Numbered from the stretch's first letter, positions 1-7,493 are shown. The stretch is DNA of 12,484 nt from an uncultured Bacteroidales bacterium (GCA_903917425.1 CAIXAQ010000196.1:1-12484); one strand, 5' to 3'. Numbers and translations: made by a program. Notes: generated by a model not told the origin, from the letters alone.

Positions 1-263
1 AAACGGTTTAGCATTCAAAAAGTTCATAGAAGAACTTTTTTTCATACAAAGCAAACACTTTTTTGCTGATTATAAGTTTCCCTTTATGGTCAAGGGTACA
101 AACGCCCTTACATGGGGATTTGATATCATTAGGTTTTTCCTGTTGTTTGTGTAACATGTTAAGGCATTTGATGATAAACGGTTTAGCATTCAAAAAGTTC
201 ATATAAGAACTTTTTTTCACACAAAGCAAACACTTTTTTGCTGAATATAAGTTTCCTTTTATG
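1..263. repeat. Partial tandem duplication, 88-bp repeat with 175-bp period
   Basis: Bases 1-88 recur at 176-263 with only four substitutions (copy-1 positions 29, 45, 70 and 82) and no indels. The repeat is cut by the left window edge, so it may extend further or have more copies upstream. Each copy holds two short hairpins: AAAAAGTTC / GAACTTTTT (17-25 with 32-40, repeated at 192-200 with 207-215) and AGCAAA / TTTGCT (50-55 with 62-67, repeated at 225-230 with 237-242). None of the substitutions falls in a stem; one is in the first loop. The 87 bp between the copies (89-175) is single copy here. The stems are AT-rich, so they are weak as terminators. Confidence 0.9.
8..157 (-). CDS. Doubtful small Cys-containing ORF (49 aa), DUF1289-like motif
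   Basis: A minus-strand frame from ATG at 157 to TAA at 8-10 would encode 49 residues. It contains SPCKGVCTLD, which resembles the first Cys pair of the small DUF1289 family (pattern SPCxGxCxxD, then a GxCxGC pair). The second Cys pair is absent: after HKGK the frame enters the 88-bp repeat and ends in a Lys/Phe-rich tail. The upstream repeat copy, read in the matching frame, keeps the same stop, but all four substitutions between the copies would change an amino acid, which argues against selection on the tail. It may be a decayed or chimeric remnant, or not a gene at all. The frame stays open upstream of 157 without a good start codon. Confidence 0.22.
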   Translation of the reverse strand: MLHKQQEKPNDIKSPCKGVCTLDHKGKLIISKKVFALYEKKFFYELFEC

Positions 264-311
264 CAAATCGCCGAAAATACTGTACTTTTAACATGCTATT
301 AAAATACTGTT

Positions 312-1850
312 ATGCTCGTTAAATCATTTGGATGTGCTATACAAGGTATCACGGCAACACCAATAACGATAGAAGTCAATGTAGATCAGGGCATTCAATT
401 TTCGATGGTTGGATTGCCCGATAATGCGGTGAAAGAAAGTCATCAGCGCATTGAAGCCGCTTTGCGGAATATCGGGTATAAATTCCCACGTCAAAAGATC
501 ATTATCAACATGGCTCCGGCCGATATCCGCAAAGAAGGTTCGTCATACGATCTTCCGATTGCCATTGGTTTATTGGCTGCATCCGAACAATTGACCACCG
601 ATGTGCTCGACAAATACATCATTATGGGTGAGTTATCGCTCGACGGAAGCCTGCAACCTATAAAGGGTGCTTTACCTATCGCTATCGAAGCCCGCAACAA
701 CGGGTTTAAAGGTTTTATCCTTCCGGCTGTGAATGCCCGTGAAGCCGCTATAGTTAACGATCTGGAGGTATATGGTATTGATACTTTGAAAGAAGTGATA
801 CAGTATCTGGAAGGCAGCATTCATATAGCTCCCATGATCATCAATACCCGCGAGGAGTTTTATTCGCACCTGGATAATTACGAATTCGATTTCAGCGATG
901 TAAAAGGACAGGAAAACATTAAACGTGCGTTGGAAATTGCTGCTGCCGGCGGCCATAATGTAATTCTGATTGGCCCTCCCGGGGCCGGAAAAACCATGTT
1001 AGCCAAGCGTCTTCCATCCATATTACCTCCACTTAACCTGCGCGAAGCCCTCGAAACCACCAAGATACACTCGGTTGCGGGTAAAATGGAACCCGAAGCA
1101 TCGCTGATAAGCATACGGCCTTTCCGAAGTCCGCACCACACCATCTCAGATGTTGCTCTGGTTGGCGGGGGCGGGAATCCGCAACCCGGCGAAATTTCGC
1201 TGGCAAATAACGGCGTATTGTTTCTTGATGAATTGCCCGAATTTAAACGAACCGTGCTTGAAGTTCTTCGCCAACCTCTGGAAGACAGGGTAATCACTAT
1301 TTCGCGGGCAAAATTCTCGGTTACGTATCCCGCCTCATTTATGCTAATAGCAGCTATGAATCCTTGCCCCTGCGGGTATTACAACCATCCGGAAAAAGAT
1401 TGTGTTTGCGGCCCGGGTATCGTTCAGAAATACCTGAATAAAATCTCGGGTCCCCTGCTCGACCGCATTGACATACATGTTGAAGTTGTTCCTGTTCCTT
1501 TCAGGGAATTAACAAGCATGCGGCAGTCCGAGAAAAGCACAACCATCCGCGAAAGGGTTACAAAGGCAAGACTGGTGCAGGAAGAACGCTATAAAGAGAG
1601 TAAAAATATCCACTGCAATGCTCAAATGAGCAGTAAAATGCTCCGGCAAATTTGCCAGATTACCGACGAGGGTCACAACCTGCTTAAAACAGCCATGGAA
1701 AAGCTGAGTTTGTCAGCCCGTGCATTCGATCGCATCCTGAAAGTATCGCGCACCATAGCCGACCTTGATAACAGCGCCGATATCAAAACCGAGCATTTGG
1801 CCGAAGCCATCCATTACCGCAGCCTCGACAGGGAAACCTGGGGCGGGTAA
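312..1850 (+). CDS. YifB/ComM-family Mg-chelatase-like AAA+ ATPase
   Basis: The 512-residue protein has the usual YifB/ComM length and order: an N-terminal ChlI-like domain (about 1-170), a Mg-chelatase-type AAA+ domain (about 190-400) and a helical C-terminal domain (about 410-508). Visible motifs are Walker A GPPGAGKT (221-228), Walker B GVLFLDEL (301-308, acidic pair D306/E307), the CPCGYY ... CVC cysteine cluster (C352, C354, C364, C366) and GPLLDRID (380-387), the arginine-bearing family motif. The start MLVKSFGCAIQGI aligns with normal family N-termini. Characterised ComM proteins (Haemophilus, Vibrio) are hexameric helicases that drive branch migration during natural transformation. 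Whether the Bacteroidota member does this is unknown. It is cytoplasmic and appears monocistronic, with 227 bp before the next gene. Confidence 0.95.
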   Translation: MLVKSFGCAIQGITATPITIEVNVDQGIQFSMVGLPDNAVKESHQRIEAALRNIGYKFPRQKIIINMAPADIRKEGSSYDLPIAIGLLAASEQLTTDVLDKYIIMGELSLDGSLQPIKGALPIAIEARNNGFKGFILPAVNAREAAIVNDLEVYGIDTLKEVIQYLEGSIHIAPMIINTREEFYSHLDNYEFDFSDVKGQENIKRALEIAAAGGHNVILIGPPGAGKTMLAKRLPSILPPLNLREALETTKIHSVAGKMEPEASLISIRPFRSPHHTISDVALVGGGGNPQPGEISLANNGVLFLDELPEFKRTVLEVLRQPLEDRVITISRAKFSVTYPASFMLIAAMNPCPCGYYNHPEKDCVCGPGIVQKYLNKISGPLLDRIDIHVEVVPVPFRELTSMRQSEKSTTIRERVTKARLVQEERYKESKNIHCNAQMSSKMLRQICQITDEGHNLLKTAMEKLSLSARAFDRILKVSRTIADLDNSADIKTEHLAEAIHYRSLDRETWGG

Positions 1851-1854
1851 ACTA

Positions 1855-1896
1855 GTTTCAGAGTTTCTGGTTTCTGGGTTTCTTGTTTCAGAGTTT
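1855..1896. repeat. TTTC-based 7/8-bp repeat tract
   Basis: Immediately after the yifB-like gene the core TTTC recurs at 1856, 1864, 1871, 1879 and 1886, spaced 8, 7, 8 and 7 bp, with AGAG, TGG, TGGG or TTG between. The end can fold weakly, TTTCAG (1886-1891) with CTGAAA (1900-1905). CTGGTTTCTGG (1867-1877) is the exact reverse complement of 3650-3660, inside the tract on the other side of pepA. The period is not a multiple of 3, so the tract is not coding. Its function is unknown. It could act in 3'-end formation of the upstream transcript. Confidence 0.75.
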
Positions 1897-2077
1897 AAAA
1901 CTGAAATGAGTTCATACTCCGAAAACTCTTCTTATGTTTAAGAATAACTTTCCTGGTGAATAAACAAATAATGAAGCCGTCAGTTTTCAATGTTGCTCTG
2001 GCGCTTGATTTAAAAAACTACAACATACTGAATTTCAATTTGCTTATACTTATTAACAACTAATACATATCTTAAAA

Positions 2078-3538
2078 ATGCTACCTGAAATAAAAAAAAC
2101 AATACATTTTGATACTGGTAAAACCAATATTTTCCTGATTTCGGAAGTATCCGATTTGCCGGAAGACATTTTTGATGCACCCGAAACGGAGTATGTTGCC
2201 CAAAGATTAGCCGAAAAGAACCAGAATACAGTAATTTTAAATAAGCTGGGAAAATTTGCATTTATCTGCCGGATTGCATCAAAAGAAGATACCGATCAAA
2301 ATAAATTGCTCGAAAAATGCCGTAAAGCCGGTGAAAGTTTGCTCGGTATTTATAAAGATCACAAAATCGGGTCGGTGTGTGTGGTTGACTGCTGCCACAA
2401 ACCTACCGAAACGTTGGCTTTTGCTGAAGGCATGTTGTTGGGAAACTACCAGTTCCTGAAATACCGTACCGATCGCAGCGAGAAGGAATCAACTCTTACG
2501 GAAATTGAGATTGTCAGTCCCGGCCTGGATGAGGAAGCTATTGCCGAACTTCATACCCTTTGTAAAGCCGTTTATACCTGTCGATCGCTTATTAACGAGC
2601 CTCTTTCGTCGTTGAACGCTGAAAAGCTGGCCGAAGAATTTGAATCCATGGCTCATGAAGCAGGCATAAAAATTGAAGTTTTAAACAAACAGAAAATTGA
2701 AGCTTTAAAAATGGGTGGCTTGCTCGCTGTAAACCTCGGCAGCGTTGATCCGCCTACTTTCAGCATTATGGAATACAAACCCGAAGGGGCTGTAAACGCT
2801 AAACCCATTGTGCTTGTAGGCAAAGGTGTGGTTTACGATACCGGCGGAATGAGCCTGAAACCTACCGCATCCATGGACACCATGAAATGCGATATGTCGG
2901 GAGCCGCGGCGGTAGCTTCAGCTCTGTATGCCATCGCTTTAGCCAAACTGCCTGTTTTTGTGGTTGCACTTATTCCTGCTACCGATAACCGTACTGACGG
3001 AAATGCATACGTTCCCGGTGATATTATTTCGATGATGGATGGGACTACCGTGGAAGTGTTGAATACCGATGCCGAAGGAAGGCTGATACTTGCCGATGCG
3101 CTGACCTATGCCAAAAAATACGATCCGATGCTGGTGATCGATATTGCGACTTTGACCGGTGCTGCCGAAGCGGCTTTGGGAAAATATGGCATGGCAGGAA
3201 TGCAGAATAATGCTGAATTGTATTTCCCCCAACTGGTGAAATCAGGTTTTGAAGTTCATGAGCGGATTGCTGAATTTCCTTTTTGGGATGATTATGAAGA
3301 ATTGTTGAAATCGGAAATTGCCGATCTTAAAAACATTGGTGGCCGTTTTGCCGGAGCCATTACGGCAGGTAAGTTTTTGCAGCATTTTACTGATTATCCG
3401 TGGATTCACCTGGATATTGCAGGCCCAGCATTCCTTGACAAACGCGACGGCTACCGCACTATGGGCGGGACAGGGGTTGGAGTCAGGCTGTTTTTTGACT
3501 TTGTGAAGAAAATTGGAGAGAATAAAGTTCAAGTATAG
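2078..3538 (+). CDS. pepA: M17-family leucyl aminopeptidase
   Basis: A cytosolic aminopeptidase of 486 residues that removes N-terminal residues from peptides using two bound divalent metals; family members are hexamers. The C-terminal catalytic domain (from about 165) has the full set of expected residues: K249, D254 and K261 in the segment GKGVVYDTGGMSLKP, D272 in KCDMSG, and D331, E333 and R335 in the signature NTDAEGRL (329-336). These sit one position before their counterparts in bovine lens aminopeptidase numbering. The N-terminal third is divergent, as is usual. The ATG follows an A-rich stretch (TCTTAAAAATG) typical of Bacteroidota starts. The last codons (GTT CAA GTA TAG) lie within a downstream 7-bp repeat tract, so the extreme C-terminus is repeat-derived. 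Confidence 0.95.
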   Translation: MLPEIKKTIHFDTGKTNIFLISEVSDLPEDIFDAPETEYVAQRLAEKNQNTVILNKLGKFAFICRIASKEDTDQNKLLEKCRKAGESLLGIYKDHKIGSVCVVDCCHKPTETLAFAEGMLLGNYQFLKYRTDRSEKESTLTEIEIVSPGLDEEAIAELHTLCKAVYTCRSLINEPLSSLNAEKLAEEFESMAHEAGIKIEVLNKQKIEALKMGGLLAVNLGSVDPPTFSIMEYKPEGAVNAKPIVLVGKGVVYDTGGMSLKPTASMDTMKCDMSGAAAVASALYAIALAKLPVFVVALIPATDNRTDGNAYVPGDIISMMDGTTVEVLNTDAEGRLILADALTYAKKYDPMLVIDIATLTGAAEAALGKYGMAGMQNNAELYFPQLVKSGFEVHERIAEFPFWDDYEELLKSEIADLKNIGGRFAGAITAGKFLQHFTDYPWIHLDIAGPAFLDKRDGYRTMGGTGVGVRLFFDFVKKIGENKVQV

Positions 3539-3672
3539 AGGTTCAAGGTTCAATTGCCTTTGGCGTTCAAAGTTCAAAGATTAAAAAACTTGAACTTTGA
3601 ACCTTGAACTTTGAACCTCGACCAGAAACTTGAAACCAGAAACTTGAAACCAGAAACCAGCAACCAGAAACA
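3527..3672. repeat. Heptad repeat tract overlapping the 3' end of pepA
   Basis: About 146 bp are built almost wholly of 7-bp units. The left arm has GTTCAAG at 3527 and 3541, GTTCAAT at 3548 and GTTCAAA at 3565 and 3572. After an A-rich turn the right arm has CTTGAAC/TTTGAAC alternating at 3589, 3596, 3603 and 3610. The unit then changes to AGAAACY/TGAAACC from 3624 to 3672, still in strict 7-bp phase. The first unit lies inside the pepA coding sequence and the phase carries across the stop codon. A small GCC/GGC palindrome (3555-3564) interrupts the left arm. The tract lies between pepA and the pdxA promoter region; its function is unknown. Confidence 0.9.
3541..3609. terminator. Nested perfect inverted repeats in the heptad tract, possible terminator
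   Basis: GTTCAAAGTTCAA (3565-3577) is the exact reverse complement of 3590-3602, giving a 13-bp stem with a 12-nt A-rich loop. GTTCAAGGTTCAA (3541-3553) is the exact reverse complement of 3597-3609, giving a second 13-bp stem that shares right-arm sequence with the first. The two pairings therefore compete. The position just after the pepA stop fits a transcript end or a 3' stabilising structure, but no U-tract follows, so intrinsic termination is only a guess. Confidence 0.5.
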
Positions 3673-3717
3673 CGAGTAACATTTTATAGAATGGAATAAA
3701 GTCTGAGGTCAAAAGCT

Positions 3718-3725
3718 TACCTTTG
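3718..3725 (+). promoter_or_regulatory. Bacteroidota -7 promoter element upstream of pdxA
   Basis: TACCTTTG matches the Bacteroidota -7 consensus TAnnTTTG exactly and lies 26 bp before the pdxA ATG, implying a short leader. No clear TTTG (-33) is present 19-21 bp upstream; that side is AATAAAGTCTG. It indicates that pdxA can be transcribed independently of pepA. Confidence 0.5.
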
Positions 3726-3751
3726 CAGCTAAGGAATAAATCAGGAAAAAC

Positions 3752-4825
3752 ATGATCCGAACTTCTGAAAACGAAAACCGCATTGTTGTCGGCATTTCGC
3801 ATGGCGATATTAACAGCATTAGCTACGAGGTAATAATCAAGGCACTACTCGATCAGCGCATTACGGAGCTATTTGTGCCCATAGTGTATGGAACCTCGAA
3901 AGCAGCATCCTATCATCGTAAGATGCTGAATATTCCCGACTTCAGTTTCAATATTATCCGCACTGCCGATCAGGCTTCGCCGAAAAAGGCAAATATGATC
4001 AATCTGACTGATAAAGAAATTAAAATTGACATTGGCGAATCGACCCTTGTTGCCGGCGAAATGGCCCTGTTATCCATTGATGCGGCTGTCGAAGACCTGG
4101 AAAAAGGACTGATTGATGTATTGGTAACCGCCCCGGTGAACAAACATAACGTGCAGGATGCGGCAAAGAAACCTTTCACCGGGCATACCGGCTACTTAGC
4201 CGAAAAATTCGGTGCAGCTTCCTACCTGATGCTAATGGTCGGCGAAAACCTCCGCATTGGAGTTGTTACCGAGCATATCCCGATCGACCAGGTAGCAAAT
4301 ACCCTGACGACATCGCTCATTTCGGATAAAATCCGCATACTTGAAGAATCGTTACGCAAGGATTTTGATATTCGCAAACCACGAATCGCAGTGCTGGGGC
4401 TCAATCCTCACGCGGGTGACGGCGGTTTGATCGGCAATGCCGAACAGGAAGTTATAACACCCGCCATTCAGGCGGCTCAAAAAAAAGGGCAACTCGTTTA
4501 TGGTCCGTATCCTGCTGACGGGTTTTTCGCTTCGTCGGGATACAAACAATTTGATGCGGTTATAGCGATGTATCACGACCAGGGACTTATTCCTTTTAAA
4601 ACCCTGAATTTCGAAAACGGGGTAAATTTCACTGCCGGCTTGCCTTATGTCCGTACATCGCCTGCCCATGGCACCGCTTACGACATTGCCGGGAAAGATG
4701 TGGCATCAGCCGACTCGATGCGTTCCGCAACCTATCTGGCCTGCGAAATATTTAAAATCCGCGCACAATGGGCCGAACTGAATAAAAACCCTTTGGGGTT
4801 CAGTAAAAAAGAAAAAGAATATTAG
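3752..4825 (+). CDS. pdxA: 4-hydroxythreonine-4-phosphate dehydrogenase
   Basis: A 357-residue PdxA, normal for the Bacteroidota subgroup. It oxidises 4-phosphohydroxy-L-threonine with NAD; the product decarboxylates to 3-amino-2-oxopropyl phosphate, which PdxJ uses for pyridoxine 5'-phosphate. The three metal-ligand histidines are visible: H145 in GHTGYLA, H220 in NPHAGDGG and H275 in MYHDQGLIPFK. RTSPAHGTAYDIAGK (from 301) is the conserved C-terminal motif. The N-terminal loop is odd: relatives usually read GDINGIGYE (GDPxGIGPE in proteobacteria), whereas this one has GDINSISYE (18-26), with serine for both glycines. The start is an ATG after GGAAAAAC. The gene precedes the MurF/Alr fusion by 107 bp, possibly co-transcribed; the Alr half needs the PLP this pathway makes. 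Confidence 0.95.
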   Translation: MIRTSENENRIVVGISHGDINSISYEVIIKALLDQRITELFVPIVYGTSKAASYHRKMLNIPDFSFNIIRTADQASPKKANMINLTDKEIKIDIGESTLVAGEMALLSIDAAVEDLEKGLIDVLVTAPVNKHNVQDAAKKPFTGHTGYLAEKFGAASYLMLMVGENLRIGVVTEHIPIDQVANTLTTSLISDKIRILEESLRKDFDIRKPRIAVLGLNPHAGDGGLIGNAEQEVITPAIQAAQKKGQLVYGPYPADGFFASSGYKQFDAVIAMYHDQGLIPFKTLNFENGVNFTAGLPYVRTSPAHGTAYDIAGKDVASADSMRSATYLACEIFKIRAQWAELNKNPLGFSKKEKEY

Positions 4826-4932
4826 CGATAAATGCTTCAGGGTTCCAATAGTTCAGCAAATTTTTCGTTTTGCATTGAGCAATATTAACCAGGGAATGAT
4901 CTCCTGAAAACAACAGGTTCTTAGTATAAAGT

Positions 4933-7422
4933 ATGAGTAAATCCGAATATTCGATCACCGAAATAACTCATATTGTTAAAGGTGAGTTGATCCAGAAAAG
5001 CAACGAAAATGCGCTGGTTAACGAATTGGTAATCGATAGCCGCCGTTTGATCGTTCCCGAAGGAAGTTTGTTTTTTGCCCTCACCAGTAAACGAAACGAC
5101 GGGCATAAATATATTGAAGAACTTTATAACCGGGGCGTCAGGAATTTTGTCGTCGAAAACGAACCAGCCAACCTCTTGCTTCTTTATGATGCCAATATCA
5201 TTAAAGTAAAAAATACTTTATTTGCTTTACAATCACTGGCGGCTGCACACCGTAGGCAATTCGATATCCCCGTAATTGGCATAACCGGGAGCAATGGCAA
5301 AACCATAGTAAAAGAATGGCTTTTTCAGTTGTTGAACGAAAGCGCAACTATTGTCCGAAGCCCAAAGAGTTTCAATTCGCAGATCGGAGTTCCTCTGTCA
5401 GTATGGCAAATGCGTGAAGATCATAGTCTTGCGATTTTCGAAGCTGGCATTTCCGAACAGGATGAAATGGATCACCTGCAACCCATCATACAGCCGACTA
5501 TCGGGATTTTTACCAATATCGGTCATGCTCACGATGAAAATTTTATCAACCGAATACAAAAAGCAGGAGAGAAACTTAAACTTTTTACCAAGGTAAAAAC
5601 CCTGGTGTATTGCATTGACCAGAAAGAGCTACAGGAAGGGATTATTAAAACCGGAATACTCAGAAACATTGAAACATTTACCTGGAGCCGCAAAACACAA
5701 GCTGACCTCCAGATTACGTCTGTTCATTCCGATGCACATTATACCCAACTTTCAGGCATATTTAATAACAATGAGATCAGCATCGAAATTCCTTTTACTG
5801 ATGAGGCTTCGATTGAAAACGTGATACATTGCTGGGCTGCCATGCTGCTGATGGGATATAACCAGGTATTAATTGCCCGGCGGATGCGCACCCTTCAGCC
5901 TCTTGCCATGAGGCTCGAAATGAAGGCCGGAATAAACAACAGCACCCTGATCAACGACAGTTACAGCAACGATATAGATTCACTCTCCATAGCTCTCGAC
6001 TTCCTTAACCAACAAAAACAGCACCGAAAAAAAACGGTGATCCTTTCGGATATTTTACAAAGCGGCAGGAGTGAATCCCATCTTTACCAGGAAGTCAGCG
6101 AATTGATGAACCTCAAAGAGATTGACCGGTTGATTGGCATTGGAAAAGGAATCAGCCGCCAGGCTTCGTTGTTTAAAATGGAAAAGGAATTTTTTAACAC
6201 AACGGAAGAGTTTCTCGATTCCTATTCTCTATCCGCCTTTGCCAACGAGAGTATATTGCTTAAAGGTGCCCGGATTTTTGGTTTCGAGCGCATCACCGAA
6301 GCTTTACAGCAAAAAACGCACGAGACTGTCCTCGAAATCGACCTGAGCGCCCTGGTGTATAACCTGAACTATTACCGCTCAAAATTAGATCCCGGAACAA
6401 AGGTAATGGCCATGGTAAAAGCCTTCTCGTATGGGAGCGGGAGTTTTGAGATTGCAAATGTGCTGCAGTTCCACCAGGTTGATTACCTCACCGTTGCCTA
6501 TGCAGATGAGGGCGTTGAATTACGCAAGGCAGGCATAAAACTACCTATCATGGTAATGAACCCGGATGAAGAGAGTTTTGATTCCATGCTGAAATACCAG
6601 CTTGAGCCTGAAATATATAGTTTCAGGATTTTAAAAATGCTGGATGCTGCCTTGCTACGTTTGTCACCGACTTCACAACCGGTGGGAATTCATATAAAAA
6701 TTGACACCGGAATGAACAGGCTCGGATTCGCCCCTGCCGAAGTTGATGAACTGATGATGCAGCTAAAAGACCGCGCTCATATCCGGGTGAAATCGGTATT
6801 TTCACATTTAGCTGCATCCGACAGTTTGGATGGCGTTGATTTTACCCGCCACCAGATCAGCCTTTTCAATTCGATTTCAGAACGCATTTGTTCCGGATTC
6901 GATTACCCGGTGTTACGTCATATAGCCAATACAGCGGCCATTACCCGTTTCCCTGAAGCGCGATTTGATATGGTTCGCCTGGGTATTGGTCTGTACGGCA
7001 TTGCACCTATGCCGGAGGAACAGGAAAAATTAAAAAATGTAAGCACGCTCCGCTCCATTATTTCACAGATTAAACATATTGCAGCCGGCGATACCGTTGG
7101 TTACAACCGCCGTTTCAAAGCCGAAAACGATACCACCATAGCCATTGTTCCTATCGGTTATGCCGATGGACTAAGCCGCTCATTAAGCAATGGTGTAGGT
7201 CATTTAAAAGTGAAGGATACCTTTTGCCCGGTTGTTGGCAACATTTGCATGGATATGACGATGATAGACGTCACCGGTATAGAAGCCCGCGAAGGCGACG
7301 AAGTAGTGATTTTCGGCAAAGAACTTCCAATCACACGCTTAGCCGACGAAATGAACTCCATACCATACGAGATACTTACCGGTATTTCGCAGCGGGTAAA
7401 AAGAGTTTATTACCAGGAGTAA
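4933..7422 (+). CDS. murF/alr: Bifunctional MurF ligase / alanine racemase fusion
   Basis: An 829-residue cytoplasmic fusion of two cell-wall enzymes. Residues 1 to about 457 are a Mur ligase that adds D-Ala-D-Ala to UDP-MurNAc-tripeptide using ATP. It has the P-loop GITGSNGKT (116-124), SFNSQIGVPLSVWQ after it, and INDSYSNDIDS (340-350), the Bacteroidota form of the NDSYNANPxS ligase motif. Residues from about 465 to 829 are a PLP-dependent alanine racemase: K496 in MVKAFSYGSG is the PLP lysine, IDTGMNRLGF and VRLGIGLYG (R682) follow, and Y724 in VGYNRRF is the expected catalytic tyrosine. This fusion is known in Bacteroidota. Both halves look intact, with no linker frameshift. The start follows AGTATAAAGT without a Shine-Dalgarno site. 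The fusion couples D-alanine supply with its use in the peptidoglycan precursor. Confidence 0.96.
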   Translation: MSKSEYSITEITHIVKGELIQKSNENALVNELVIDSRRLIVPEGSLFFALTSKRNDGHKYIEELYNRGVRNFVVENEPANLLLLYDANIIKVKNTLFALQSLAAAHRRQFDIPVIGITGSNGKTIVKEWLFQLLNESATIVRSPKSFNSQIGVPLSVWQMREDHSLAIFEAGISEQDEMDHLQPIIQPTIGIFTNIGHAHDENFINRIQKAGEKLKLFTKVKTLVYCIDQKELQEGIIKTGILRNIETFTWSRKTQADLQITSVHSDAHYTQLSGIFNNNEISIEIPFTDEASIENVIHCWAAMLLMGYNQVLIARRMRTLQPLAMRLEMKAGINNSTLINDSYSNDIDSLSIALDFLNQQKQHRKKTVILSDILQSGRSESHLYQEVSELMNLKEIDRLIGIGKGISRQASLFKMEKEFFNTTEEFLDSYSLSAFANESILLKGARIFGFERITEALQQKTHETVLEIDLSALVYNLNYYRSKLDPGTKVMAMVKAFSYGSGSFEIANVLQFHQVDYLTVAYADEGVELRKAGIKLPIMVMNPDEESFDSMLKYQLEPEIYSFRILKMLDAALLRLSPTSQPVGIHIKIDTGMNRLGFAPAEVDELMMQLKDRAHIRVKSVFSHLAASDSLDGVDFTRHQISLFNSISERICSGFDYPVLRHIANTAAITRFPEARFDMVRLGIGLYGIAPMPEEQEKLKNVSTLRSIISQIKHIAAGDTVGYNRRFKAENDTTIAIVPIGYADGLSRSLSNGVGHLKVKDTFCPVVGNICMDMTMIDVTGIEAREGDEVVIFGKELPITRLADEMNSIPYEILTGISQRVKRVYYQE

Positions 7423-7463
7423 ATAGCCTTAATACGAGTCGGTTAAAATATCATTAAAAATCA

Positions 7464-7493
7464 ATTGACAAGTTGTAAAAATGTCTAATTTTG
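7464..7493 (+). promoter_or_regulatory. Candidate promoter for the delta-60 repeat gene
   Basis: TAATTTTG (7486-7493) is an exact match to TAnnTTTG. ATTG (7464-7467) is a near match to the -33 TTTG, with an 18-bp spacer, slightly short of the usual 19-21. The leader would be about 140 nt, which is long. Further AT-rich sequence nearer the start (for example AAGTTTTG, 7586-7593) could hold another promoter. Confidence 0.45.

Noticed and set aside
1..263. CRISPR-like direct repeats
   Set aside because: Only two copies are visible, they are 88 bp long, and the spacer-sized interval is 87 bp without further repeats. No cas genes are present.
878..1297. Minus-strand open frame of 139 codons inside the yifB-like gene
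   Set aside because: It lies wholly within a strongly conserved coding sequence on the other strand and has no recognisable motif, so it is a shadow frame.
1886..1905. Intrinsic terminator after the yifB-like gene
   Set aside because: The stem is only six base pairs (TTTCAG with CTGAAA) and no T-run follows.
2039..2068. Possible promoter before pepA (TTTG, then TAATACAT 18 bp later)
   Set aside because: The second part matches only the TA of TAnnTTTG, and the implied start would leave almost no leader.
3581..3802. Minus-strand open frame of 73 codons
   Set aside because: Much of it is a translation of the heptad repeat (repeating Phe/Lys/Val/Gln and Ser/Gly/Phe), and the rest overlaps the pdxA promoter and start.
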